Part shown: positions 10,887 through 19,287 of the stretch, one piece after another
Position numbering within the stretch: position 1 is the stretch's first letter
Layout of the letters: every line of letters starts with the position of its first letter
Source of the DNA: Bdellovibrionota bacterium
Lineage (GTDB): Bacteria; Bdellovibrionota_C; UBA2361; JAFLCA01
Direction of reading: 5' to 3'
DNA length: 64,000 bases
Assembly: GCA_030584005.1 (NCBI GenBank)
Contig: CP129486.1
Span: 2,043,933 to 2,107,932, forward strand
The notes under the pieces: generated by a model
The model's database searches: none
Seen by the model: the letters and a program-made list of their open reading frames with translations, nothing else
Told to the model about the DNA's origin: nothing
Made by a program: the position numbers and the translations under genes

Positions 10887-11890
10887 TCTTGCGCAGTGAA
10901 GCGCCCGAGGTCGACCTCAGCGGGATAAGTGCACTTGTTAAGGAGGCTTTCGGTGATCTCCCTCCCCCCGGCATAAAGCAGATTGTCGTGGTGCAAGGCC
11001 TTGGGATTTGGAAGCACCCGTCTGGCGGCCCACCCACCCCCATTCCCGCCCGACTCACTGACGCTGAAGGCGCGGTGTATGTCGACGCAGCCCTTCTCTC
11101 TGATCCTGCTCGCATGGTCCGAGTCCTGCATCGAGTCGGTGAACTCGCCACCCGCCTGGCCTACGAGCAGCACGGGGCTGATAGCTCCATCGCTTCAATG
11201 CAGCGAACGGTAGTAAAGATGGCGGGCTTTGAACCGTCTGATAGCGCCTCTCCCTACGGCTATCTGACCCATGCGGGTGATCGTTACAGAGTATGCTTGG
11301 GAGGAGCCACCACTTTCGACAGATCTATCTATCCTGCATTCCAAATCGAGGGCGATGGGCTACAACGAAAAGCGGTAATCATCGACTCTCAGCGCGATCA
11401 TGCGCTGCAGCGGATGTACGCAGAGTTTGATGCAGTGATCGCCGGGCTGCCGAGCCTCCCCGGCAGCGTAGAACTGCTCGCTCTCGCCAGCGCCTTTGTT
11501 GATACCAAGGTGCGCAACAAAGCAGAGGATGCCATTGCGCTACCTCAAGATTCGCACGTCTACCTAGGGGAGTACTATGCCGCAGGAGGGGGCGAGTGCC
11601 GCCAAAAAGCCCTTCTGCTCGGCTGTTTGACGGAACACCTCCGTAACACCAAGCGCTTCGATGGTGCAGTCACATTGCATGCAAGCTACTCCTATCGTGT
11701 TGCCGATGCCCACGCCTATTTGGAATACGAATCACCCGACCACACGGTGTACTTTGCCGACCCGACGCATCACCGCTTCGTGCCGCTAGACTATGATGAA
11801 CCACCCATAAGCGGGGATGGTGGCACTTGGCCCTATCGCTCGCATGCCCAGATCGCGGCGCTCCGCGGCCTACCGGTATGGTGTCCTTAG
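10853..11890 (+). CDS. Transglutaminase-like protein, probably C-terminal part of a frameshifted gene
   Basis: Read from the ATG at 10853 this is 345 residues. Its C-terminal third fits the transglutaminase/papain-like core: C249 in GGGECRQKALLLGCL, H287 in VADAHAYLEYE and D303 in VYFADPTHHRF, in the usual Cys-His-Asp order and spacing. Members act as peptidases or transamidases, and the substrate cannot be told here. The preceding domain contains YVDAALLSDPARMVRVLHRVGELATRL, which looks like a zincin helix whose HExxH has decayed to HRVGE (inference). There is no signal peptide. The frame is open upstream of 10853 back through the C7 run, so the ATG is probably internal to a longer gene. It lies between two metal-efflux operons and converges on cusA. 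Confidence 0.65.
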   Translation: MSVLASANALVILRSEAPEVDLSGISALVKEAFGDLPPPGIKQIVVVQGLGIWKHPSGGPPTPIPARLTDAEGAVYVDAALLSDPARMVRVLHRVGELATRLAYEQHGADSSIASMQRTVVKMAGFEPSDSASPYGYLTHAGDRYRVCLGGATTFDRSIYPAFQIEGDGLQRKAVIIDSQRDHALQRMYAEFDAVIAGLPSLPGSVELLALASAFVDTKVRNKAEDAIALPQDSHVYLGEYYAAGGGECRQKALLLGCLTEHLRNTKRFDGAVTLHASYSYRVADAHAYLEYESPDHTVYFADPTHHRFVPLDYDEPPISGDGGTWPYRSHAQIAALRGLPVWCP

Positions 11891-11959
11891 CCGCTCTGCG
11901 GACAAAAGGGCGATTCGACATGCGATCACTTGCTGAGGCCCCTGAACATTCTCGCTTCG

Positions 11960-14900
11960 TCATGCCCGCACGGCGGCACGCTTCCACTTCCATTCCTCCA
12001 CTGCGCAGAAGCAACAAGGAACTATGAATAAGGTAATCACGCTCACCGCCATTCCCCCAATCGAGGGTATCGCCATCGGCTGCATGACGTCGGCACCACG
12101 GCCCGTGGCCCAGAATATGGGCATGAGACCGAATACCGTCGTGCAAATGGTCATCAAACAGGGCCTGATTCGCTTTACTCCAGCTTCCACCACGGCGTCG
12201 CGAATCTCCTCAATCGACTGGAAATGCCGGCCATCGAATACCTTCTCAAGGTAGGTAGACATGACGACGCCATCGTCATCGACCACCCCGAACAGCACGA
12301 GAAACCCAACCCACACCGCCACTGAAAGGTTGGCACCCCACAAATACAGCATGAGAAATCCACCCGAGGCCGACACCAGCACCCCAAAGAATATAACCGG
12401 CGCTATCCACCACCTCTTGAATCCCAAGTAGAGCATCAGAAGAATAATTCCTAAGGTGAGTGGAACCAGTACCTGCATGCGCTTTGTGGCACGCACTTGA
12501 TTCTCGAATTGACCCGACCACTCCCAGTAGTATCCGGCCGGCAGCGCGATCTCACCCTTGGCCAGTGCTGCTTTTAGGGCGCGCTCGGCGTCCTCCACCA
12601 CGCTCACCTCGTCCCGATCGCGGGTGTTCATGGTAACATACCCCACGAGCAGTCCCCGCTCGCCCTTGATCTCCTGAGGTCCAAGCACCGTTTCGATTTC
12701 GGCAAGCTGTCCTAACGGGACCTGGGCTCCACTGCTCGCCGGCACAAGCACATGAGCTATCGTTTCCAAACTCTCCCTATACTCGCGGGCTAGGCGAATC
12801 CGGATCGGGTACCGCTCCCGTCCCTCCACGGATTCCATTAAATTCATTCCGCCCAGCGCTACCTCGATCACATCTTGAGCGTCCCGTATATTGACCCCGT
12901 ATCGTGCCGCCTTCTCCCGATCGATTCGAATCTGCACGTAGGGCTTCCCAACAATCCTGTCGGCAACAATGTCGGTAGCCCCGGGCACCGTCTTCAATAC
13001 GCGCTCGATCTCGAGCCCTACCCGTTCGATCTCCGACAGGTTCGACCCATAGATCTTTACCCCCATCATGGCTCGGAACCCCGTTTGCAGCATCACGAGG
13101 CGGGTCTGGATGGGCTGGAGCCAGGTTGGTAAAACGCCCGGAATCGCTGTTCGCTCTTGCAGCTCACTTAGAATCTCCTGCTTGGTGATTGTGCGCTCTT
13201 CCGGCCACAGGAGCTGAAGAGGCCACTTCAGAAACATCGGCAGACTGCTATGCCATCGCTCCACTTTGACCTTTCGCCACTCATGCTCAGGTTTGAGGAG
13301 AATTACTGTCTCAATCATGCCTATTGGTGCCGGATCGAGGGCCGATTCAGCGCGGCCGAGCTTACCAACTACGGAATGCACCTCCGGCACCGATGCTATC
13401 GCCAGATCTTGCTTGCCGAGGACCTCAATGCTCTGACTTAAGCTCGCTTGCGGTAGCAGCGACGGCATGTACAGGAAGGATCCCTCATCAAGGGGCGGCA
13501 TGAATTCCCTGCCCATGTTCCGGAACAGTACAGCGCCGATGATCAACAGCAGCACAGGAGCGACCAGAAAAGCCCGCTTATGAGCGAGCACCCAGCGCAG
13601 CGCGGGCACGTAGACCCTGCCAATGCCGCGAGACACCACGTTCTTCTCGAGAGGCAGGAACTGTTCCTTGGTCATGCGCACCACTGCACACATAACAATC
13701 AGGCCAACGGCCGCTGCCGTGGGCCAACCGCTCATCTGACCGAGTTGATACAGCTCCGATAGTACGAAGTGCACCCCAATCATTGACAGCAAGCCGAGCA
13801 GGGCGCCCAGCACCCACGCTGACCGATGGTCACGACGCCAAGGGCGAAAGAGCAGATAACACATGACCGGGACGACGGTTATCGCCAAAACCACCGACGA
13901 GCCGATGGCAAAGGTCTTGGTGAAGGCGAGCGGCTGGAACAGCTTCCCTTCTTGGTCCGTCAGGAAGAACACCGGGATAAAGGCCACGAGGGTATTCGAT
14001 ACGGCTACAAATATGGCCCGCCCTACCTCGCTTGCCCCCTCAAAAACGAGCTGGAAGTGGGTCTTGCCCGTTTCGTCTCGCGAGTGCGCAATCCGCCTAT
14101 AGATATTCTCGGTCATAATTATGCCCATGTCGGCGACATCACCTATGGCGATGGCGAGCCCGGCAAGAGACATTATGTTCGAGTCGATTCCGACCCAGTA
14201 CATCAGAAGAAAGGTGGATGCTACGGCCAGGGGAAGAGTGACCAGTACGGCTATCGTACTTCGAAAGTGCAGAAGGAAGATCAGGACGACCACACTGGCC
14301 AGAATCGCCTCCTCAATCAGAGCGTCAGTGAGTGTGGCAATTGTTTCTTGGACGATTGTGGTGCGGTCGTAAAAAGGAACGACCTTTACCGAGCTAGTGC
14401 GTCCATCGGCTAAGGTTTTTTTAGGTAGGCCGGCTTCTAACTGAGCGATCTTCTCCTTAATGCGTTCTACAACGAGGCGCGGATTCTCGCCGTAGCGCAT
14501 CAGCACTACTCCACCTACCGCTTCAACCCCGGCCTTATCGAGCGCTCCCCGCCTGAAATCCGGTCCCAGGTGGATGGTTGCTACATTGCTCAAGTACAGA
14601 GGGGTCCCGCTTTCCTGCCGTATGACCACTCGTTCCAGGTCAGCTACATTCTTGACGAAGCCCAACCCCCGAATGAAGTACTCAATGCCATTCTGCTCGA
14701 CAACTTTGGCGCCTACATCGATGTTGCTCTTTCTGACCGCCTCATACACCTCCATCAAGGTGACTCTATGGGCGCGCATCTTGTCCGGATGCAGATCAAT
14801 CTGATACTGACGTACGAACCCGCCGATGCTGGCAACTTCGCTCACTCCCTCGACTGCGTTCAACTGGTACCTCAGGTACCAATCCTGCACCGATCGCAGC

Positions 14901-15358
14901 TCCGCGAGATCGAATCCCTCACCCTCTACTGTGTACCAAAACACCTGCCCGAGCGCCGTTGCATCGGGGCCAAGTAATGGTACTACGCCAGCGGGAAGTC
15001 GCTGTTGCGCTACATTAATCCGCTCCAATACCCGCGAACGGGCCCAGTAGTAATCGACCTCATCTCGGAAGATGACAAAGACCATCGAGAAGCCGAAACC
15101 CGACATCGATCGAATTGTTTTGACTCCTGGAGTACCGGTCAGTGCGGTAGTGAGAGGATAGGTGACCTGATCGTCGACATCCTGCGGGCTCCTCCCCTCC
15201 CAATCGGCGTACACGATTACCTGTTTCTCCCCAATGTCGGGGATAGCGTCCACCGGGCTGTGTGTTGTGGCATAGTAGCCGGCGCTTACAAGCGCCAGCA
15301 TTCCCAGGACAACAATCAGAATGTTATTGAGGCACCAGCGAATAATTGAATCGACCAT
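11960..15358 (-). CDS. cusA: Heavy-metal RND efflux transporter, CusA type, with extra membrane segments
   Basis: This is the 1132-residue inner-membrane transporter of a Cu(I)/Ag(I)-type HME-RND pump. TM4 reads IGDVADMGIIMTEN, keeping the single relay Asp of CusA (D410 here, D405 in E. coli by my reading). Met756 in LVMLQTGFRAMM and the Met of GGMNLMESVEG align with two of the three CusA substrate methionines. The third position appears to be non-Met (LVPASSGAQVPL). Residues ~508-562 hold two extra hydrophobic helices (WVLGALLGLLSMIGVHFVL and PTAAAVGLIVMCAVV) between TM6 and TM7, which explains part of the extra length. The ATG at 15358 follows GAGG by 6 nt. The gene is the last of cusC-cusB-cusA and starts 8 nt after the cusB stop. 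Confidence 0.93.
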   Translation of the reverse strand: MVDSIIRWCLNNILIVVLGMLALVSAGYYATTHSPVDAIPDIGEKQVIVYADWEGRSPQDVDDQVTYPLTTALTGTPGVKTIRSMSGFGFSMVFVIFRDEVDYYWARSRVLERINVAQQRLPAGVVPLLGPDATALGQVFWYTVEGEGFDLAELRSVQDWYLRYQLNAVEGVSEVASIGGFVRQYQIDLHPDKMRAHRVTLMEVYEAVRKSNIDVGAKVVEQNGIEYFIRGLGFVKNVADLERVVIRQESGTPLYLSNVATIHLGPDFRRGALDKAGVEAVGGVVLMRYGENPRLVVERIKEKIAQLEAGLPKKTLADGRTSSVKVVPFYDRTTIVQETIATLTDALIEEAILASVVVLIFLLHFRSTIAVLVTLPLAVASTFLLMYWVGIDSNIMSLAGLAIAIGDVADMGIIMTENIYRRIAHSRDETGKTHFQLVFEGASEVGRAIFVAVSNTLVAFIPVFFLTDQEGKLFQPLAFTKTFAIGSSVVLAITVVPVMCYLLFRPWRRDHRSAWVLGALLGLLSMIGVHFVLSELYQLGQMSGWPTAAAVGLIVMCAVVRMTKEQFLPLEKNVVSRGIGRVYVPALRWVLAHKRAFLVAPVLLLIIGAVLFRNMGREFMPPLDEGSFLYMPSLLPQASLSQSIEVLGKQDLAIASVPEVHSVVGKLGRAESALDPAPIGMIETVILLKPEHEWRKVKVERWHSSLPMFLKWPLQLLWPEERTITKQEILSELQERTAIPGVLPTWLQPIQTRLVMLQTGFRAMMGVKIYGSNLSEIERVGLEIERVLKTVPGATDIVADRIVGKPYVQIRIDREKAARYGVNIRDAQDVIEVALGGMNLMESVEGRERYPIRIRLAREYRESLETIAHVLVPASSGAQVPLGQLAEIETVLGPQEIKGERGLLVGYVTMNTRDRDEVSVVEDAERALKAALAKGEIALPAGYYWEWSGQFENQVRATKRMQVLVPLTLGIILLMLYLGFKRWWIAPVIFFGVLVSASGGFLMLYLWGANLSVAVWVGFLVLFGVVDDDGVVMSTYLEKVFDGRHFQSIEEIRDAVVEAGVKRIRPCLMTICTTVFGLMPIFWATGRGADVMQPMAIPSIGGMAVSVITLFIVPCCFCAVEEWKWKRAAVRA

Positions 15359-15366
15359 AGCAATCC

Positions 15367-16815
15367 TCAATGTGCATGGCCGTGCGCGTGGTGCGGTTCC
15401 TCTACCGGCCGCGCTGCGCCTGCGACGGCGGGATCGCCGTGCTGATGGCTAGAAGCGCTGGAAGCCCCTTGCGGATAAAAGAGGCTGGGAGATCCGGAGA
15501 TCTGTGCCTGGCTGTCGAGCAAGAAGTTCCCGCGAACCGCTACCCGCTCACCCTCAGCGAGACCTGCCAATACAGGAAAATACTCCCCCGCTCTGGGGCC
15601 CAGTGTAACATCCCTCCCCTCATAGCTTCCCTTCGCCGTCTCCACGTACACGAACTTGCGAACCCCGCTATCAAGAACCGCCGAAACTGGGACGGCCAGT
15701 ACTGCCGGCCGCGTTCCTTTGCCCCTGATTCCTGGCACCCGCTTGAGGTCCATTCCACACAGCGGACAGGCTCCCGTTGACTCTCGAATGACCTGCGGAT
15801 GCATAGGACAGGTGAATGAGCCCTCGGCGCCCGTGGGAGCAGCGCTTCCATTCGCATCGAGTGCCGCGTGGATATCTGCGCTCACGAACATTCCCGGTTT
15901 CAGAGCATGATCTTTGTTCTCGATGTGCACGGGAACTTTTATGGTCCTCGTTTCCTCGTCGACTATTGGGGAGATGAAAGTCACCTTTCCCTCGAACGTT
16001 CGTCCCGGGAGAGCCTCACTTACCATGGTCACATGCTGACCATACCTCAGCCAGGGCAACTGACTTTCATATATATCGAGGTAGCCCCACACCGAATCAA
16101 GATTGGCTATCTGATACAGGATATCGCCACTCTTGAACGCCGCGTTCTGGGTTATATTTCGCAGAATCACCGTGCCGCTAATGGGTGAAAAGAGCGTCAC
16201 TCGCTCTGCGACCTTGCGTCTCTCCAAAAGCTCGGCAACTTGGGAATCCGTAAGCCCCAGGCGGCGCAGCTTAATCCTCGTCGTATCCAAGAGCTCGGAA
16301 CGCGAGGCTCCTGCCGCTACAAGCAGCTCCTGCTGTGCCACAACCAGCTCCGGGCTGTAGATCTCGGCAAGGTGGTCTCCTTTCGCTACCTCCACGCCGG
16401 TAAAGTTGACAAACAGCCGCTCAGCATAGCCGTCGACTCTTGCCGTAATGGTGGCAAGCGATGTTTCATCATAGGAGATCTTTCCGACCGACCGTACGAT
16501 GTGTGCAAGCGCTTTGCGCTCTACCGCTACCGTCTCGACCGAGGCCATGGCGCGTGCCTGCTCCGACAGCTCGATCCGGGCTGTACTAGTCGGCCCCCGG
16601 CCATCCGAATTGTTATCACGGGTTGGCGAACTCTGCGCGAGAACTAAGGGCATAGAGCAGATTGGACAGCTACCCGGAGCAGGGAGTCGTACCTGCGGAT
16701 GCATGGAACAGGTATAGACCGTGTCGGCTGCCTGCGCCTGATCTGGAACAGCGCCGAGAAACGCTGTGCATACAGCCATAATCAACAAGGGAATATACAG
16801 CGAGGACCGAATCAT
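15367..16815 (-). CDS. cusB: Periplasmic adaptor of CusCBA pump with two heavy-metal-binding modules
   Basis: This 482-residue membrane-fusion protein has a signal peptide cleaved near QAQA. A first heavy-metal-binding module follows (YTCSMHPQV...GSCPICSMPL, residues ~33-58). The CusB core comes next: LAHIVRSVGKISYDET, the lipoyl half VDGYAERLFVNFTGVEVAKG, a helical hairpin, and a barrel with VTFISPIVDEETRT. A second copy of the metal module (FTCPMHPQV...GACPLCGMDL, residues ~332-362) lies between the barrel and the membrane-proximal domain. The Cys/Met/His content fits Cu(I)/Ag(I) binding and handover to CusA. The C-terminus is His-rich (HQHGDP, EEPHHAHGHAH). GAGGAG lies 6 nt before the ATG, and the start overlaps the cusC stop as ATGA, so the two are translationally coupled. 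Confidence 0.94.
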   Translation of the reverse strand: MIRSSLYIPLLIMAVCTAFLGAVPDQAQAADTVYTCSMHPQVRLPAPGSCPICSMPLVLAQSSPTRDNNSDGRGPTSTARIELSEQARAMASVETVAVERKALAHIVRSVGKISYDETSLATITARVDGYAERLFVNFTGVEVAKGDHLAEIYSPELVVAQQELLVAAGASRSELLDTTRIKLRRLGLTDSQVAELLERRKVAERVTLFSPISGTVILRNITQNAAFKSGDILYQIANLDSVWGYLDIYESQLPWLRYGQHVTMVSEALPGRTFEGKVTFISPIVDEETRTIKVPVHIENKDHALKPGMFVSADIHAALDANGSAAPTGAEGSFTCPMHPQVIRESTGACPLCGMDLKRVPGIRGKGTRPAVLAVPVSAVLDSGVRKFVYVETAKGSYEGRDVTLGPRAGEYFPVLAGLAEGERVAVRGNFLLDSQAQISGSPSLFYPQGASSASSHQHGDPAVAGAARPVEEPHHAHGHAH

Positions 16816-18218
16816 AGTTGCTCCTCTGTTTCTGACCCGGCAGAGTCAAGCTCACCGAGCGGCAGAATGCCTCCAATTGTTAGGGAAAGATTGAGCAGCG
16901 CCTCTTCGCGCGATTTGCGCGCGTCTACCGTTGCGAGTTCGAACTGCAAAAGGGATCGCTCGGCCTCAAGGAAGTCAATAAAAGAGCTTTGACCGCCCAC
17001 ATAGCCACTGCGGGCGACGTCCAAGGAATCCTTTGCCTTTGGTATGAGTCGGTCTACCAGCAGTTGAAGTTCGCGCTCGCTTTCACGATACATGAAGGCC
17101 ATGGCGGCAAACTCCACCGCGAGCGTTAACTGCTCTTCGGTGTAGCGCGCAAGGGCTGCATTTCTCGCCGCCACGGCGGCCTTAATTTCAGCAGCGATCT
17201 TGTCGCGCCATATCGGTAATGTGATCGAGAACTGTGGCGTGACTATTGGGGTGCTCGGCTTGACATCGGTCTCTACTCCCAGGCTGAAATCGGGCACGGA
17301 GCTGCGCCTGGCCAGAGTCACCGCGGCTTCGGCCCTTCTGATCTCACTTTCCATCAGTACAAGAGTGGGGTTGCGCGCGAGGGCGATCTGATAAATCTCC
17401 TCAAGTGACGGGGCGTCCTTTGTGTTTTCAAACCGCGTCGGTACTTGAATCTCAGCGTGAACGGCTAGATTGAAGCCGAGCGCTGTTTTATATCGAGTCA
17501 CTGCGACGCTGCGGGAATCCTCGAGATTCTCGATTCGCACCTCAAGCTCATCGGCCTCTATTTCTGCCCTCAGTACATCTTGCAAACTTGCACGATTGGC
17601 CGCGTGTTGTGCTTGCGCGATATCCTTGAGTTCATGCACGAGCTTTATGTTGCGCTTATTCACCTGTATCGAGTCCTCCAGGGCCTGCAACTCAAAGTAT
17701 GCCCGCTTGAAGTTCGCGGCGCTCATCAGCACGGCTCTTCGAAACTCTGCGTACTTCACCCGGGCCTCGCCCGCCGCCACAGCTGCCTGAGCCCGCAACT
17801 TACCGGGACCTGGAACATCGATCATCAGTCCGGGCATTACACCCATCACTACGTCTTGAATATCGGTCTCGAAGGTAAGCCTTGGATCGGGCAGCGAGCG
17901 TTCGACTGTTATCGTTTCAACGGCTCGCATCCAGTCAAAGTAGGCAGCCTCCACCTGCGGGCTCCGTCTAACGGCGAGCTCCAGGAGTTCGCTGAGCGGT
18001 GTTTCAGCATTAATGGAAACTCCCTCTGCACTCTGACTGTAGCCCCTTGAGACCTCAGCGAGCTGACGCCGTGCGCTGATCTCCTCAGAGCTGGGAATTC
18101 CCGTACATCCAGCCATGCCAGCGACCGCAGCGACGGTTAGGAGCAGGAGCACCCAGCGCCTGTTTAACCTGACGGAGGGAGTCAATTTCAAGCTTCTATC
18201 TTGCGGTTCTTGATGCAT
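16812..18218 (-). CDS. cusC: CusC-type outer-membrane efflux lipoprotein
   Basis: This TolC/NodT-family channel of 468 residues is the outer-membrane part of the Cu/Ag pump. The N-terminus has a lipoprotein signal (RRWVLLLLTVAAVAGMAGC) with the lipidated Cys at about residue 38. The two repeats of the channel are visible (LELAVRRSPQVEAAYFDWMR; YQIALARNPTLVLMESEIRRAEAAVTLARR, then FSLGVETDVKPS and ISLPIWRDK-like text). I start at ATG 18218 because it makes a compact lipoprotein signal. A GTG at 18356 is in frame but gives a long non-signal extension. It is the first gene of the operon, about 155 nt downstream of a promoter carrying a CsoR-like operator. Confidence 0.92.
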   Translation of the reverse strand: MHQEPQDRSLKLTPSVRLNRRWVLLLLTVAAVAGMAGCTGIPSSEEISARRQLAEVSRGYSQSAEGVSINAETPLSELLELAVRRSPQVEAAYFDWMRAVETITVERSLPDPRLTFETDIQDVVMGVMPGLMIDVPGPGKLRAQAAVAAGEARVKYAEFRRAVLMSAANFKRAYFELQALEDSIQVNKRNIKLVHELKDIAQAQHAANRASLQDVLRAEIEADELEVRIENLEDSRSVAVTRYKTALGFNLAVHAEIQVPTRFENTKDAPSLEEIYQIALARNPTLVLMESEIRRAEAAVTLARRSSVPDFSLGVETDVKPSTPIVTPQFSITLPIWRDKIAAEIKAAVAARNAALARYTEEQLTLAVEFAAMAFMYRESERELQLLVDRLIPKAKDSLDVARSGYVGGQSSFIDFLEAERSLLQFELATVDARKSREEALLNLSLTIGGILPLGELDSAGSETEEQL

Positions 18219-18380
18219 CCGAGCCCCACACCCAACCCCAGCTCCCCTTGCCCCTGGACTGTAGCCTACTTTCACTGTGCATGCCCCGGGTTTTGTTTCA
18301 TTCACGACTCCTCTCACCGCAGTGGTGCACCGCCTGCGCGTAGGAGAGCCGACCACGCCGCGATCCGACGATTTGCAACT

Positions 18381-18409
18381 ACTATATACCCCATGGGGGT
18401 ATATAGCAA
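18381..18409 (-). promoter_or_regulatory. Sigma-70-type promoter of the cusCBA operon
   Basis: On the minus strand TTGCTA (18404-18409) is followed by 17 bases and TATAGT (18381-18386). The -10 matches 5 of 6 consensus positions, the -35 matches 4 of 6, and the spacing is ideal. The spacer is filled by the palindromic operator, so repressor binding would block RNA polymerase. Transcription should start near 18,373 and leave a leader of about 155 nt before the cusC ATG. Confidence 0.65.
18382..18406. promoter_or_regulatory. CsoR-type copper operator
   Basis: This is a perfect inverted repeat with 11-bp arms, CTATATACCCC and GGGGTATATAG, separated by ATG. The core TATACCCC/GGGGTATA is the known recognition pattern of CsoR-family copper-sensing repressors, which let go of DNA when they bind Cu(I). 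Its position inside the cus promoter spacer supports this. No csoR gene is in the window, so the repressor would act in trans. Confidence 0.7.
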
Positions 18410-18581
18410 GGCTGAAAAAATGCTGGTCCGACCTGCCTCACCTCGGCACGCCACCTCAGGGGCCGGTGAAATGGGGAGTTAGTACTGCTGGGTCTTGGAA
18501 ATGTATCGGGAAGTGCCGTTAGGCCGCTGCGCCCTTTCGGGTTAGGGCTATGCGAGGGACTCCTGTCTATCGATGAATATG

Positions 18582-18667
18582 TGCCGAGAGCCGGAGTCGA
18601 ACCGGCACGTCGCTTTCGCAACCCAGGATTTTAAGTCCTGTGTGTCTACCAATTCCACCATCCCGGC
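18582..18667 (-). tRNA. tRNA-Leu (anticodon UAA)
   Basis: The minus strand folds as a class II tRNA. The acceptor stem pairs GCCGGGA with TCTCGGC (one G-U), and the D-arm includes TGGAATTGGTAGACAC. The anticodon loop CTTAAAA has anticodon UAA, there is a long variable arm (GGGTTGCGAAAGCGACGT region) and a T-arm with GGTTCGACTCC. The discriminator is A (18582). The genome does not encode a full CCA end, so it must be added after transcription. It stands alone between cusC and a small plus-strand gene. Confidence 0.96.
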
Positions 18668-18782
18668 ATAATGCTCACTCCTTACCTCGCCGCTTCACTC
18701 CTCAGCGGTCTATCAAATTGCAACCTGCGGGTGCGGCCGTGGCGGAGTGCGAGCACTTAACTGCTTGAATCCCTTACCGCGC

Positions 18783-18838
18783 CGTCTGAAAAAAATCAAT
18801 TTTTGCACCCCCGCAATGCTATTTTCGTCTTTCAGACG
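18783..18838. repeat. Inverted repeat, possible stem-loop
   Basis: Nine-base arms CGTCTGAAA (18783-18791) and TTTCAGACG (18830-18838) flank an AT-rich 38-nt loop. The element lies between the tRNA gene and the plus-strand membrane protein and may be an operator or part of a leader. There is no further evidence for a role. Confidence 0.35.
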
Positions 18839-18906
18839 ACCTGAGCTTTGGTTCATCATGTCAGTGCGTTCCAAATGGGCACTGTTTCGTTCTGGGATAG
18901 GAGTAT

Positions 18907-19254
18907 ATGGATCAGACATCGGTAGTGAGTGAAATGCCGGCGGCACCAACACCCCCCCAAAGAAAAACGCTGCGCAGAATTATGACCGCGCTTGTGATTG
19001 TAGTGCTGCTCCGCCTCCTCAGCTTTCCATTGATGCAGCCAACGGGAAGTGAAACGGATCTTTCCCTGCTCGGTTTGGGAGCAGACCTTTTCGCGGCAAT
19101 CGCACCACTGCTCTGCGCCGTATTGGCACTGCTAAGCTTACTCACATTTCTTATCCGATTACTTAGGAGACAGCCTGGACGGATCTCAGCGCTAGTCGTG
19201 TTTGCACTCTGCGCTGGTGCCGCCACTTTTCTCCTTTCAACTATTCCGCGCTGA
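18907..19254 (+). CDS. Small membrane protein of unknown function
   Basis: This 115-residue protein has three hydrophobic helices: about residues 26-44 (MTALVIVVLLRLLSFPLM), 56-84 (ADLFAAIAPLLCAVLALLSLLTFLI) and 92-111 (ISALVVFALCAGAATFLL). Short basic links separate them and the N-terminus is Pro-rich. AGGAG lies 4-5 nt before the ATG. I do not recognise the family. It is alone on the plus strand and converges with cysK. Confidence 0.65.
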   Translation: MDQTSVVSEMPAAPTPPQRKTLRRIMTALVIVVLLRLLSFPLMQPTGSETDLSLLGLGADLFAAIAPLLCAVLALLSLLTFLIRLLRRQPGRISALVVFALCAGAATFLLSTIPR

Positions 19255-19287
19255 CGCTCAGCCCGCCTCCCATGGAGCAGCAGCTTT

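Noticed and set aside
10538..11173. Minus-strand open frame of 211 codons
   Set aside because: It is opposite the transglutaminase-like gene, whose catalytic motifs support the plus strand.
13826..14413. Plus-strand open frame of 195 codons inside cusA
   Set aside because: It is antisense to the conserved TM region of cusA, with charged low-complexity composition and no ribosome binding site.
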